From Saccharobesus litoralis (lineage in GTDB: Bacteria; Pseudomonadota; Gammaproteobacteria; Enterobacterales; Alteromonadaceae), in the NCBI RefSeq assembly GCF_003063625.1, contig NZ_CP026604.1, positions 3,326,065 to 3,390,064 of the forward strand: a DNA stretch of 64,000 bases. Reading direction: 5' to 3'. Below the pieces are notes generated by a model. The model did not search any database and had not been told where the DNA came from. It was given only the letters and a program-made list of their open reading frames with translations. Below, piece by piece: positions 45,159 through 53,894 of this stretch. Position numbers and translations under genes: made by a program. How positions within the stretch are numbered: position 1 is the stretch's first letter; each line of letters begins with the position of its first letter.

Positions 45159-45728
45159 CTACATCGCTATCGCTTGCACGATATAACGTTGTTCGGTATT
45201 GCGCTGGTTGGATTGAAATGGATAGCAAGTAATTAAAGTTAGTCGCATATCCTGTTCAATTTGAAACCAAGAAATATCACTCTGATGCACCACGTCAATA
45301 TGGGTAATTTTATAATCAAACTCGACACCATTGGCACTTTGTAACGACAGCTGGTCGCCAATTTGACTGGTTTGTAGTTGACTAAAATGGCTGTCGTTGT
45401 GGGCGGCGATCACCGTATTGCCAAATTGATTCGGGGTTGCACTATCTTGTTTCCAGCCTGGGCCAAATGCCATGGTGCGGCCATTCATGCCAGATAATAC
45501 TATCCAACTGTCTTGGGTCCTATGATTGATTAACTTGGCAACAGGGTATGTATCAGCCCACGACCAAGGCTTATGTTCGGCGCCGTCATCCAAGGTTTGC
45601 TGCCAAGATTGATGCAATAGCATTTGCGCCACTTGCGCTTTACCAAAAAGGTAAGCCGCTTCACCACCAATAAATAAGCCGACAATGAGTCCTAGGTAAA
45701 TCAACCATTTTAGTATTTTAGTTAGCAT
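45159..45728 (-). CDS. Class GN sortase of the proteobacterial dedicated sortase system
   Basis: Membrane transpeptidase that cuts and transfers the sorting signal of one dedicated target. 189 residues: N-terminal membrane helix (IYLGLIVGLFIGGEAAYLFG), PWSWADTYPVAKL, the catalytic His in NTVIAAHNDSHF, the catalytic Cys in LTLITCYPF and Arg in EQRYIVQAIAM. Its start overlaps the target gene by 11 bases. Class GN sortases work in Gram-negative bacteria with one VIT/VWA target; the surface acceptor is unknown. Confidence 0.94.
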   Translation of the reverse strand: MLTKILKWLIYLGLIVGLFIGGEAAYLFGKAQVAQMLLHQSWQQTLDDGAEHKPWSWADTYPVAKLINHRTQDSWIVLSGMNGRTMAFGPGWKQDSATPNQFGNTVIAAHNDSHFSQLQTSQIGDQLSLQSANGVEFDYKITHIDVVHQSDISWFQIEQDMRLTLITCYPFQSNQRNTEQRYIVQAIAM

Positions 45729-48006
45729 GGTTTTGTCCTTGAGGTTGTTTATCGCAGGCTAATTTCGCTTTTAATTTGTGCCTTAGCCAAAGTAGTAATG
45801 AACAAAAAACTAATATTAAAAAAGCTAAATTGAGTGAGGCTTGCAAGCCTAAAGCGGTTTGCGGTAAGCGTTGGCCACTTGGCAAACTATTCGCAATACG
45901 TTTTTCGCTAGCGGGAATAGAATTGGGTCGGCTGACTTGCTGCTCGACAGCGACAAAACTGGTAAATGGCGTAACGAGTCGATAGTTAAGTCCTAAATTG
46001 GTGATCTGGTGCTTAAGTTGTTCTCGATCACCGCCTAGCATCATTTGTTGATTTAGGTTGGCGACCTGTTTTTTTGCCCATACGCTAGCCAGAGCAGGGA
46101 TAGGCAGTTTTGTGGTTTGCGCGCTTGCCGTGGCTAAATGACCTGTCGATTGATTTATCAAATCGGGTAAATACTGTTGCCAATCCGTTTGTTGGTATCG
46201 CCCTGATAGTGTGGCGTCATGGGGTTGCACTCCATTTTTTTCAGAGGCTCTAATGTCAATGAAGCTGTTGTCCGCAACGCTGCTATCAATAACATAGTTA
46301 AGAACAACAGGCTGGCCGCGATAAACATCCGGTATCGGGTTAGGGGTAACGTCGATAGAAGCTTGGCTTTGTGCCAGAGTAAACTCCAGATCAGTTAATA
46401 CAGGGCTGCGTAGTTTAGTAAATAATTTAGTCAATTCCGTTGGTAGATGTTTACTGCTAGCAATAAAGTGGTAACTGCCACGGCCTAGTTCTGCGGCTTG
46501 TTTCATGAAGTAACGATTGGGTGCGCTCCCTAAGCCCACGGTAAAAAGTCGTTTATTGCCAATTTTATGTTCTATGCTTTGAAACAGTTCAGCTTCGTTG
46601 CCGACAGAGCCGTCGGTTAAAAATACAATTTGCGCTAATAATTCTGAGTCTGCTTGCTCATGAACTAAAGGTAAACGAGAGCTGGGCGGGGTTAATGCTA
46701 AATCGAGCGCATCGGCAATATTGGTGCCGCCTTCGGCTTTTAAGCTCGCCACATGGCGCCAAGCTTGTTGTTTATTCTTACTGTTAGCCAGTACCGGCTG
46801 ATGAAATAATTGAGCCGCCATAGAATTAAACATGATCACTTGGAATTTATCTTGTGCGGTTAATGAGGTTAGGGCTTGTTTAAATGCGAGTTTCGCTTGG
46901 TTTAGTGAGTCGCCCGCCATAGAGCCAGATGTATCGAGTACAAACGTCAGTTCTCTGGGTTGTAGGGTTTCATCTGACGGATCGCTAGTAACGTCTGGCA
47001 TTATCATCAATAAGCCATACAGTTTATTGTCATAATGTTGATTGAAGTTAAGCACTGTGGGTAAATCTTGATTTTCGTAGCGCCAAACCAGCGTAAAGTC
47101 TTTATCGGGTTGGTGATCATCTAACCGTAACTGATATTCGCCGTGCGCGCGCTCTGTCATCATTACTGAATGATTTAAACTGCGAAAGCGACTTAAACGT
47201 GCACCGGCATTTAAATTAACTCGCAAGTCGATCTTTTGTTCGGCTGGCGCTTGTAGGGTAAACGCCATATGCGGTAGAGGTGAATTGTCAGTGTTAGATG
47301 CGGTTTCAGATTCTGTTTCAGGATCTATTATGTGCTGCTGAAAAGTGGGTTGTTGGTGCTCGTCATTTGGCATATAGCGCGGTGTAATTGTCATGGGAAA
47401 GGTTAATGAAAATTCACCGCTATCGAACTTTACTGACTCAAAATACACCAGCTCAACTTCAATTGTTTCGTGCGGGGCAATATTGGCGAGTTTAGTCGTA
47501 AACAAATTGGGGCGGTGTTGGCTCAATAAAGCGGCTTTTTTGCCATCGCGTTTGGCTTGTTCAAAGGTGCGTTTGGCTGCCGTTTTGGTTTTTATTTCCC
47601 CTACTATGACGCGTTCGCCAATCGTTATTTGTAAATGACTTACTGCAGCGTCCGTCGGCAGTGGAAATACGTACACAGCATGCTGCCAATCGTCACTGGC
47701 GTTAGTAAAACGCTGCTTTAATTGTGTCGTGGATACAACACCTTGGATAGTCATGTTGACTTGAGTTTGCACGGTTGGCGCTTGCCAATACAAAGGCGGT
47801 TGAGCAGGTTGTTGTGAGTTTGTGTTAGCCACTTTGGCTTCAAACAGTAATTGACTGCTTTTGACTTGGTCTAGTGAAAGCCATGCTTGGTTGGTTTTCG
47901 GGTTAACGCGTTGGCTATTTACGGTTTCGTCAGCCCAAGCCAGACCAATAATGGTTGCGCCGAGTAACCAAATACTAATGATGATAAGGGTTTTAAGTGC
48001 TCGCAT
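45718..48006 (-). CDS. Sortase target protein with VIT and VWA domains (marine proteobacterial type)
   Basis: 762 residues from the ATG at 48006 (AGGGA upstream); a GTG nine codons earlier is less likely. Signal peptide LIIISIWLLGATIIGLAWA; VIT domain (WQHAVYVFPLPTDAAVSHLQ, ERVIVGEIKTKTAAKRTFEQ); VWA domain with MIDAS DTSGSMAG and TDGSVGNE. The C-terminus has the sorting signal LPQTALG, a hydrophobic helix (SLNLAFLILVFCSLLLWL) and a basic tail. The usual Gly after LPxT is replaced by Ala. Co-translated with its sortase. Confidence 0.93.
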   Translation of the reverse strand: MRALKTLIIISIWLLGATIIGLAWADETVNSQRVNPKTNQAWLSLDQVKSSQLLFEAKVANTNSQQPAQPPLYWQAPTVQTQVNMTIQGVVSTTQLKQRFTNASDDWQHAVYVFPLPTDAAVSHLQITIGERVIVGEIKTKTAAKRTFEQAKRDGKKAALLSQHRPNLFTTKLANIAPHETIEVELVYFESVKFDSGEFSLTFPMTITPRYMPNDEHQQPTFQQHIIDPETESETASNTDNSPLPHMAFTLQAPAEQKIDLRVNLNAGARLSRFRSLNHSVMMTERAHGEYQLRLDDHQPDKDFTLVWRYENQDLPTVLNFNQHYDNKLYGLLMIMPDVTSDPSDETLQPRELTFVLDTSGSMAGDSLNQAKLAFKQALTSLTAQDKFQVIMFNSMAAQLFHQPVLANSKNKQQAWRHVASLKAEGGTNIADALDLALTPPSSRLPLVHEQADSELLAQIVFLTDGSVGNEAELFQSIEHKIGNKRLFTVGLGSAPNRYFMKQAAELGRGSYHFIASSKHLPTELTKLFTKLRSPVLTDLEFTLAQSQASIDVTPNPIPDVYRGQPVVLNYVIDSSVADNSFIDIRASEKNGVQPHDATLSGRYQQTDWQQYLPDLINQSTGHLATASAQTTKLPIPALASVWAKKQVANLNQQMMLGGDREQLKHQITNLGLNYRLVTPFTSFVAVEQQVSRPNSIPASEKRIANSLPSGQRLPQTALGLQASLNLAFLILVFCSLLLWLRHKLKAKLACDKQPQGQNHAN

Positions 48007-48046
48007 ATTTGTAATCCCTATTTTGTATCCCACTATAGTAGTGGTC

Positions 48047-48106
48047 GTTCACCCTGAGCCGACTATGTGAGTGGAGATCAGTTAGCGCAGTATGCTCAGT
48101 GTGAAC
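48047..48106. repeat. Inverted repeat GTTCACCCTGAG / CTCAGTGTGAAC
   Basis: 12-base arms (one mismatch) at 48047-48058 and 48095-48106. The core GTTCACCCTGAGCC resembles a very common marine bacterial intergenic repeat, so this may be a degenerate copy. The rest of the gap between the target gene and pdsO includes a short hairpin GATGCA-ACCC-TGCATC near 48175. Confidence 0.6.
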
Positions 48107-48236
48107 GGTATTGCTCTAGCTACATCGCTTTGACATTTAGGTAGCGACGAGTGAGGCTGAAAATAGCCGAGGCCGATGCAACCCTGCATCTTGTAGCATC
48201 GTGCTATGAAAGGCGACATCCTTGTCTGCGCACTCA

Positions 48237-48998
48237 CTAATCGTTTGCTGCTGTCACTAAGCTTTTCGGCTGCAATTTGATTTCGACACGGCGGTCAAAA
48301 AAGTCATTTTGGTACGTTTGTTTTTCAAATAAAGGTGACGATTCGCCATAAGCTTGGGTTGAGATATTGGCTTGATTAACGCCGAGTTCTACCAATAGCT
48401 GTTTGACCGCAGCAACTCGTTTTTTCGATAAATCTAAATTCACTGCAGCATCTCCCGTGCGGTCGGCATAGCCTGACAGCTTGACTTGTAAATCTGGATT
48501 TTGCTTAACTAAGCTGGCTATTTGGCCAATTGGTTTAGCATAGATAGCCTGTACATCGTTTGAACCGCTGGTAAATTGTAAATCTAGCTTTAAGTCTTCA
48601 ATGACTTCGGCTGCGGCTAAGGTTTGTGATACTTGACGTAATTGATGATGCAAATCTTGGTTTTGATTGTTTAACGATTGTACATTGCGGTGTAGCTGCT
48701 GGTTTTTGGCGTGCGAACTTGACAGTGCTAATTTAGAATCGGATAGGTTTTGCTCTAAACCTTGTTTTTCTATGGCGTTACTTTCGAGTGTGCCGATTAA
48801 CGTGCCAAATACACCACCGAGAATGCCACCCAGTGGGCCGCCAACAATAGCGCCAACCGTGGCACCGCCGCCAAAACCAATCAATTGATTCTTTTCCATT
48901 ATCTGTTGATTGCTTTGGTTTTCATTGGCGCTGGCAGTGAAAACAGGGGCTGTGCTTAATGCTAAGATTAGGCTAGAAGTCATAAGTGCTTTTTTCAT
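48237..48998 (-). CDS. pdsO: PdsO, OmpA-family protein of the dedicated sortase system
   Basis: 253 residues. Signal peptide; a Gly-rich transmembrane-like segment (GFGGGATVGAIVGGPLGGIL) typical of Gly-zipper lipocalin-like OmpA partners; coiled coil; C-terminal OmpA peptidoglycan-binding domain (LDLQFTSGSNDVQAIYAKPI, LKLSGYADRTG written here as VKLSGYADRTG, LDLSKKRVAAVKQLLVELGV, AYGESSPL). GAGGAA precedes the ATG. Third member of the Pds set. Likely anchors or organises the sortase target at the cell wall; that is inference. Confidence 0.9.
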   Translation of the reverse strand: MKKALMTSSLILALSTAPVFTASANENQSNQQIMEKNQLIGFGGGATVGAIVGGPLGGILGGVFGTLIGTLESNAIEKQGLEQNLSDSKLALSSSHAKNQQLHRNVQSLNNQNQDLHHQLRQVSQTLAAAEVIEDLKLDLQFTSGSNDVQAIYAKPIGQIASLVKQNPDLQVKLSGYADRTGDAAVNLDLSKKRVAAVKQLLVELGVNQANISTQAYGESSPLFEKQTYQNDFFDRRVEIKLQPKSLVTAAND

Positions 48999-49032
48999 TG
49001 TTCGTTCCTCAAATCATCTTGGTTTAGTTAAA

Positions 49033-49063
49033 CGAGGCAATTCGATTTAGTTGCTGTGCCTCG
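49033..49063. promoter_or_regulatory. Inverted repeat in the pdsO-pdsR divergent region
   Basis: CGAGGCA at 49033-49039 and TGCCTCG at 49057-49063, spacer 17 bases, in the 233-base region between pdsO and the divergent regulator gene. A candidate operator for PdsR, by position only. Confidence 0.35.
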
Positions 49064-49231
49064 CTGACGGAATTAATTAAACAACGTCGACATGGCGATT
49101 TTCAGGATGAAAAAAGGCAATGCTGGGGGCAATTATGGCGAAAAAATGGCAATGTGCCTTGGGGGCTATTTTTGCGCAATTAATTCGGTATAGTGCAGGC
49201 AGTTGAAACAAAAAAATAAGGTTATCGCGAC

Positions 49232-49921
49232 ATGAGTCAAAGGATCGCCATAGTTGAAGATGAACAAGCCATCAGAGAAAACTATGCTGAAATGCTAACC
49301 AAGCAAGGTTACCAAGTGCAAACATATAGCAATCGTAAACAAGCGATGGCGGCATTTGCTGAGCGCCTACCTGATCTGGCTATTATTGATATAGGCTTAG
49401 AAGATGAAATCGATGGTGGCTTTATTTTATGCCAAGCCTTACGCCAAATGTCGGGGTCATTGCCTATTATTTTTTTAACCGCTCGCGACAATGATTTTGA
49501 TACTGTTAGTGGCTTGCGCATGGGCGCAGATGATTATTTAACTAAAGACATTAGCATGCCACATATGATTGCCCGCATTGCCGCCTTATTCCGACGCATT
49601 GAAGCGGTAAGTGAACCCAAAGAGCAAGATGAAATAATACAGTGTGGGCCATTACAAATGGCCTTAGACCGTATGACAACCAGTTGGAACGGCCAACTCA
49701 TCGATTTAACCGTAACCGAATTTTGGATGATTTATTCATTAGCCAAATCACCGGGTCATGTGAAAAATCGCCAGCAATTAATGCAAGACGCCAAAGTGTA
49801 TGTCGATGACAGTACCATTACCTCGCACGTAAAGCGTATTCGTAAAAAATTCATGGCAGTGGATGGGGCGTTTGATTGTATTGATACTGTGTACGGTATG
49901 GGATATCGATGGAAAGCTTAA
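49232..49921 (+). CDS. pdsR: PdsR, OmpR-type response regulator of the dedicated sortase system
   Basis: 229 residues. Receiver domain with EDEQAIRENY, phospho-acceptor Asp in LAIIDIGLEDEIDG, Thr in IIFLTARD and Lys in ADDYLTKDIS; C-terminal winged helix (LIDLTVTEFWMIYSLAKSPG, SHVKRIRKKF, DTVYGMGYRW). Divergent from pdsO and followed by its kinase gene pdsS. Confidence 0.93.
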   Translation: MSQRIAIVEDEQAIRENYAEMLTKQGYQVQTYSNRKQAMAAFAERLPDLAIIDIGLEDEIDGGFILCQALRQMSGSLPIIFLTARDNDFDTVSGLRMGADDYLTKDISMPHMIARIAALFRRIEAVSEPKEQDEIIQCGPLQMALDRMTTSWNGQLIDLTVTEFWMIYSLAKSPGHVKNRQQLMQDAKVYVDDSTITSHVKRIRKKFMAVDGAFDCIDTVYGMGYRWKA

Positions 49922-49980
49922 TCTACTTCGTGGCAAGAAATTATGCTGCATTGTCTGCGCCTCGCGCCATCCTCACCCAG

Positions 49981-50049
49981 TGTAGGCGAGCCTTTAGGCT
50001 TGCAACCGGAAAAATTAATCAAGGTTTTAAGGCTAAAGCCTCTTCTACA
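49981..50049. repeat. Palindromic element between pdsR and pdsS
   Basis: About 69 bases. Left end TGTAGGCGAGCCTTTAGG, right end read from the other strand TGTAGAAGAGGCTTTAGCC; the ends match at most positions. The sequence AAGGCTAAAGCCTCTTCTAC is typical of marine gammaproteobacterial intergenic repeats. It could form a hairpin in the pdsR-pdsS transcript. Confidence 0.6.
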
Positions 50050-50093
50050 AGAATAAACACATCAATGTGTCGCTCTTCAATGGTAAAACAACA

Positions 50094-52271
50094 ATGAAAC
50101 CCTCTCGCTTGCGCTTCGGCCTACGTTTTAAATTACTCTTGATGTCGGGATTTTTGTTTGCCATTCCTATGTTGGGTTACGAATATGTGTGGGAAATGGA
50201 AAAATACTTGCGCATTGGTCAAGAGAAAACCCTAATGGGTACAGTACGTGCCGTAGCAACCGCCTTGCATGAAAGGCCTACGTTATTTGATAGCCAAGCG
50301 AGTTATCTGCCTAGTGTGCAACAAGGCCGAGACCTGTATGCTTATCCGATTAATAATCCTATTCGGCTCGATGGGCAATTAAACGATTGGCAAGATAAGC
50401 AAAGGGCACTGGAATACAGCGACGACTATATTATTGAAGGAAAGGGACACTATAATCCCGATTCATTGCGCTTTAAGCATATGGTCGGCAAGTATAAAAA
50501 CTATCTGTATAGCTATTTTGAAGTGATAGATGAAGAAGTTATCTATCGGCCCAAAAATACGTTGAAAGTTGATGTGAATGATTTGCTGCAATTGGCGTTT
50601 GTTACCCAAAGCGGAGAATTTAAACGCTACTTAATAGCGACATCCAAAGAAGGCTGGCTAACCCCGTTTGAACTTAAAACAGATGTTGATTCTAATGTGC
50701 CATTGCAGCCAGAGCCACGAATTCAAGGTGCTTGGCGGCAAACAGCACAGGGCTACAATATTGAGTTACGTATTCCGTTAGATTTTCTTGGCAGCCAATT
50801 GAGCTTTGCCATTACCGACTTTGATAAACATGCCGCGCATCAACAAAAAGTCACCTTGGGCACGGCTGATTTTAAAAATCCTGATAAATTGGGCACGATA
50901 TTAGTGCCATCCCCAGAAATAGCTAAAATCGTCAAAGGCCTAGGTCATACACAATCGAGAATTTGGGTGGTTGATCAGCATAGCCGCGTATTGGCACAAT
51001 CGGGCGATATTAAGTATTCGGCCGGTTTGTGGGGACAATTTTCCACTCAAGCAAAATCCGAATCATGGTTTTCACCTGTTCAAGATTGGTTAAGCTCTAT
51101 TTATTATCAAATTCTCACTAAGCCACCGACAGATTTTACTGATGTACTCTACGATGAGGCGCAATTACAAGGATCGCATATCCACAAAGCATTGAAAGGA
51201 GAAGCTGCCACAACATGGCGATTAACTACTGATAGAAAGGCGTTAATTTTATCAGCTGCCCATCCGATCATTTCAGATGGCGCAGTGATGGGCGCCGTGA
51301 TAGCCGAAGAAACGACTAATGGTATTCGTACTTTGCGAAATCAGGCATTAGAAAAGTTATTTAATGTTATTTTGGCTGTGATGGTATTAGGTACGCTTGC
51401 CTTGTTTTTATTCGCGTCGCGGATTTCATTTCGCATCCGCGCATTACGCAATCAAACCGAAACGGCGATTGACGAACAGGGTAAAATTTTACACCCCATT
51501 GCGCCAACCAAGGCCAGCGATGAAATTGGCGATCTGCAACGCTCATTTGCCGATATGGTCGAAAGGCTAGGGCAATACACTCAATATTTACAAGGTATGT
51601 CGAGTAGGTTGTCACACGAATTACGTACACCTGTTGCCGTGGTGCGATCTTCATTAGAATCATTAAGTATGGATTCTGAACAAGCAGCCAATAGTGTGTA
51701 TATGCAGCGAGCACAGGAAGGCGTAAGTCGGTTATCTACTATTTTAACTATGATGAGCGAAGCGACACGCTTAGAACAGACCATTGCTAACAATGACAAA
51801 GTCAGTTATCCAATACTGGAGGTGGTTAATGGTTGTGTTCAGGGTTATCAATTAATGCACCCCAAGCAAAAGTTTGAAATGATAATTAATGTTGCAGAAC
51901 AAACCTTGGTTAATGGCGTACCTGAACTTTTTGCTCAATTGTTAGATAAGCTCGTGGCTAATGCTATGGAGTTTGCACAAGTCGATTCTGCTATCGTGAT
52001 AACCGCTCAACAAGAAAACGAAAACGTGCTTGTTATCGTGGCGAACCAAGGCCCCTTGTTGCCGGCGGCTATGCAACACAGGTTATTCGATTCCATGGTA
52101 TCGGTCAGAAGCGATGAAAAGCAAGAGCAGCCTCATTTGGGCTTAGGCTTATATATTGCTCGATTAATTGCAGAATTTCATAATGGGTCTATTGTTATTA
52201 ACAACAATGAGCTAGCGAATGGAGTCGATGCTATCGTGACTATTCCTCTCGCCAATTCAGCACAAAACTAG
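50094..52271 (+). CDS. pdsS: PdsS, sensor histidine kinase of the dedicated sortase system
   Basis: 725 residues from the ATG at 50094, whose N-terminus (MKPSRLRFGLRFKLLLMSGF) fits the family; a GTG 27 bases upstream is an alternative. First membrane helix near 12-30. The periplasmic part (about 75-250) begins IRLDGQLNDWQDKQ, like CBM9-type carbohydrate-binding domains. A second membrane helix lies near 420, then HAMP. The phosphoacceptor His is in SRLSHELRTPVAVV; the N box is LVANAMEF; the G1 box is ANQGPLLP (Asn in place of the usual Asp); the G2 box is HLGLGLYIAR. Confidence 0.9.
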   Translation: MKPSRLRFGLRFKLLLMSGFLFAIPMLGYEYVWEMEKYLRIGQEKTLMGTVRAVATALHERPTLFDSQASYLPSVQQGRDLYAYPINNPIRLDGQLNDWQDKQRALEYSDDYIIEGKGHYNPDSLRFKHMVGKYKNYLYSYFEVIDEEVIYRPKNTLKVDVNDLLQLAFVTQSGEFKRYLIATSKEGWLTPFELKTDVDSNVPLQPEPRIQGAWRQTAQGYNIELRIPLDFLGSQLSFAITDFDKHAAHQQKVTLGTADFKNPDKLGTILVPSPEIAKIVKGLGHTQSRIWVVDQHSRVLAQSGDIKYSAGLWGQFSTQAKSESWFSPVQDWLSSIYYQILTKPPTDFTDVLYDEAQLQGSHIHKALKGEAATTWRLTTDRKALILSAAHPIISDGAVMGAVIAEETTNGIRTLRNQALEKLFNVILAVMVLGTLALFLFASRISFRIRALRNQTETAIDEQGKILHPIAPTKASDEIGDLQRSFADMVERLGQYTQYLQGMSSRLSHELRTPVAVVRSSLESLSMDSEQAANSVYMQRAQEGVSRLSTILTMMSEATRLEQTIANNDKVSYPILEVVNGCVQGYQLMHPKQKFEMIINVAEQTLVNGVPELFAQLLDKLVANAMEFAQVDSAIVITAQQENENVLVIVANQGPLLPAAMQHRLFDSMVSVRSDEKQEQPHLGLGLYIARLIAEFHNGSIVINNNELANGVDAIVTIPLANSAQN

Positions 52272-52440
52272 GTAAATATTCACCAAGCGTTGGCTGAATA
52301 CGTATGCAGTTAACTATTTGTTAACATGGCCTTGTTGCGCTTATGCCTAGCCGTTATTATTTAAATTCACTCTGGTGAAAAATAGGCCATTCAACAAGTC
52401 GGTAAGGCTGTTGTTGTAAGTTACTAAAGAGGTAAATGGA

Positions 52441-53298
52441 ATGAAGGTAATATCTAAGCTGTCCATAGCAATATTGACTGTGATGTTAAGCCTGTCTTGT
52501 AATGCTAAAACCCCTATCATTTATCTCAATGTTGACGAACCAAAAGATAAGTATCATACCGACTTACTTAAATTCTTATTTAAAGACTCTACTAAATATG
52601 AATTAGTACCTAATAGTGGCCCGTTAACGGAATCACGCCAACATGCCGAGTTGAATAGCGGTGAGCTGACAGTGGCTGCTTTTGCCGCTGGTGTGGATAT
52701 TGAACAGCGCTTGTTGCCGATCCGTATTCCTATATTAAAGGGGCTATTAGGCCATCGAATTTTTATTATTCGAGATGGAGAACAGCATCGATTTTCAGGT
52801 ATTGGTTCTTTCAGTGATTTAACCCGTTTTAAGGCCGGTCAGGGCAAATTTTGGTCAGATACTAAGATATTATTAAGTGCCGGCATTCCGACCGTCGCCA
52901 CCAATAAATACAATAATTTATTTTATATGCTCGAAGGTGGGCGCTTTGATTATTTCCCGCGGGCTGTGCATGAGCCTTTTTCTGAAATATCGTCGCGCCG
53001 CGAATTAAATTTAGCGGTTGAGCCAGATATCATGTTGGTTTATCCGTTGCCATTGTATTTATTTGTGGGGCAGCAGAACACTGAATTGGCGCAAGACATA
53101 CACACATTGCTTGAAACTGCGATTGCAGACGGTAGTTTTGATGAGTTCTTTTTTTCTTATCCTCTAATTGTGGAATTACTGAAAAAAGCTAACTTGAAAA
53201 ATAGAAAAGTGTTTCGAGTTGACAATCCACACTTACCGGCGGAAACACCGTTGCAACGTAAAGAGTTTTGGCTTGATATTAATAAAATTACCATTTAA
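52441..53298 (+). CDS. Periplasmic solute-binding protein-like protein
   Basis: 285 residues with a signal peptide (MKVISKLSIAILTVMLSLSC, then NAKTP), possibly a lipoprotein with Cys at LSLSCN. The body (LLPIRIPILKGLLGHRIFII, FKAGQGKFWSDTKILLSAGI, ILMVYPLPLYLFVGQQNTEL) looks like the two-lobe bacterial extracellular solute-binding family 3 fold used as a sensor. AGAGG upstream. It follows pdsS after 170 bases, but no transporter genes adjoin. A link to Pds signalling is speculation. Confidence 0.7.
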   Translation: MKVISKLSIAILTVMLSLSCNAKTPIIYLNVDEPKDKYHTDLLKFLFKDSTKYELVPNSGPLTESRQHAELNSGELTVAAFAAGVDIEQRLLPIRIPILKGLLGHRIFIIRDGEQHRFSGIGSFSDLTRFKAGQGKFWSDTKILLSAGIPTVATNKYNNLFYMLEGGRFDYFPRAVHEPFSEISSRRELNLAVEPDIMLVYPLPLYLFVGQQNTELAQDIHTLLETAIADGSFDEFFFSYPLIVELLKKANLKNRKVFRVDNPHLPAETPLQRKEFWLDINKITI

Positions 53299-53309
53299 TT
53301 CGCTCACCC

Positions 53310-53438
53310 TTTAGTCAAAGTGATCAGGTTTTAGGGGAAGCTGTCGAGCTTCGAGACCCCATGAGCATATGCTCGATTATGTGATTGGGGCGAGTAAGCA
53401 ATGACAATGAACCATAAGACCTGAGCGAGAAGACTAAG
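53310..53438 (+). mobile_element. TATAGTC element, 129-bp form with mutated ends
   Basis: Both outer dinucleotides have changed (TTTAGTC at the left and GACTAAG at the right), but the inner 125 bases match the short form. The hairpin GAAGCT-GTCG-AGCTTC is fully paired here (T-A in place of C-G). It lies between two convergent genes, 12 bases from one stop and 19 from the other. Confidence 0.88.
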
Positions 53439-53456
53439 AAGCTTTTAGGGCCTACG

Positions 53457-53894
53457 TTACCAATACAAACGCTTGGTTTTAGCAAACATAATGCTTATTT
53501 CAGGCGTTCTTTCTAACTGCAACAGTTCTAAAATTTTATCCTGCGCTTGACGATAGGCTTCATCAAACTTTTTGCCTTTTAACATGATCTCGGTGCGTTT
53601 TTGTCCTTGATCTGGCGTCGTTACTTGAATAGATAAACATTCATAACTGGCTCGATTAGGACGATTACGTGTTAAACGTTTTAACCCTCGGACACTGCCA
53701 TCTTCTTTAAATATGCGATTAATAGGCAAAGACTGGCGCAGATGACGGAATTTACGTTTTTCACGTAATTCTTGTTCATAAGCCCGAGCGGCCGCTTCGT
53801 CTTCTAATTTGAAATAGGTTTGAATACCCAGCACTTTATCTTGCACTCGGATACGTTGTGGGTTTTGTTTATTAGGGTGATACATTAATGTCAT
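53457..53894 (-). CDS. Basic hypothetical protein, 145 residues
   Basis: Soluble, strongly basic (RKFRHLRQSLP, RGLKRLTRNRPNR). The start YHPNKQNPQRIRVQDKVLGI and the repeat-like ERTPEISIMFAKTKRLYW show no motif I can name. The middle part (YECLSIQVTTPDQGQKRTEI) could be a beta sheet. A nucleic acid-binding role would fit the charge but is not shown. Alternative start four codons in (MYHPN). Confidence 0.6.
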   Translation of the reverse strand: MTLMYHPNKQNPQRIRVQDKVLGIQTYFKLEDEAAARAYEQELREKRKFRHLRQSLPINRIFKEDGSVRGLKRLTRNRPNRASYECLSIQVTTPDQGQKRTEIMLKGKKFDEAYRQAQDKILELLQLERTPEISIMFAKTKRLYW

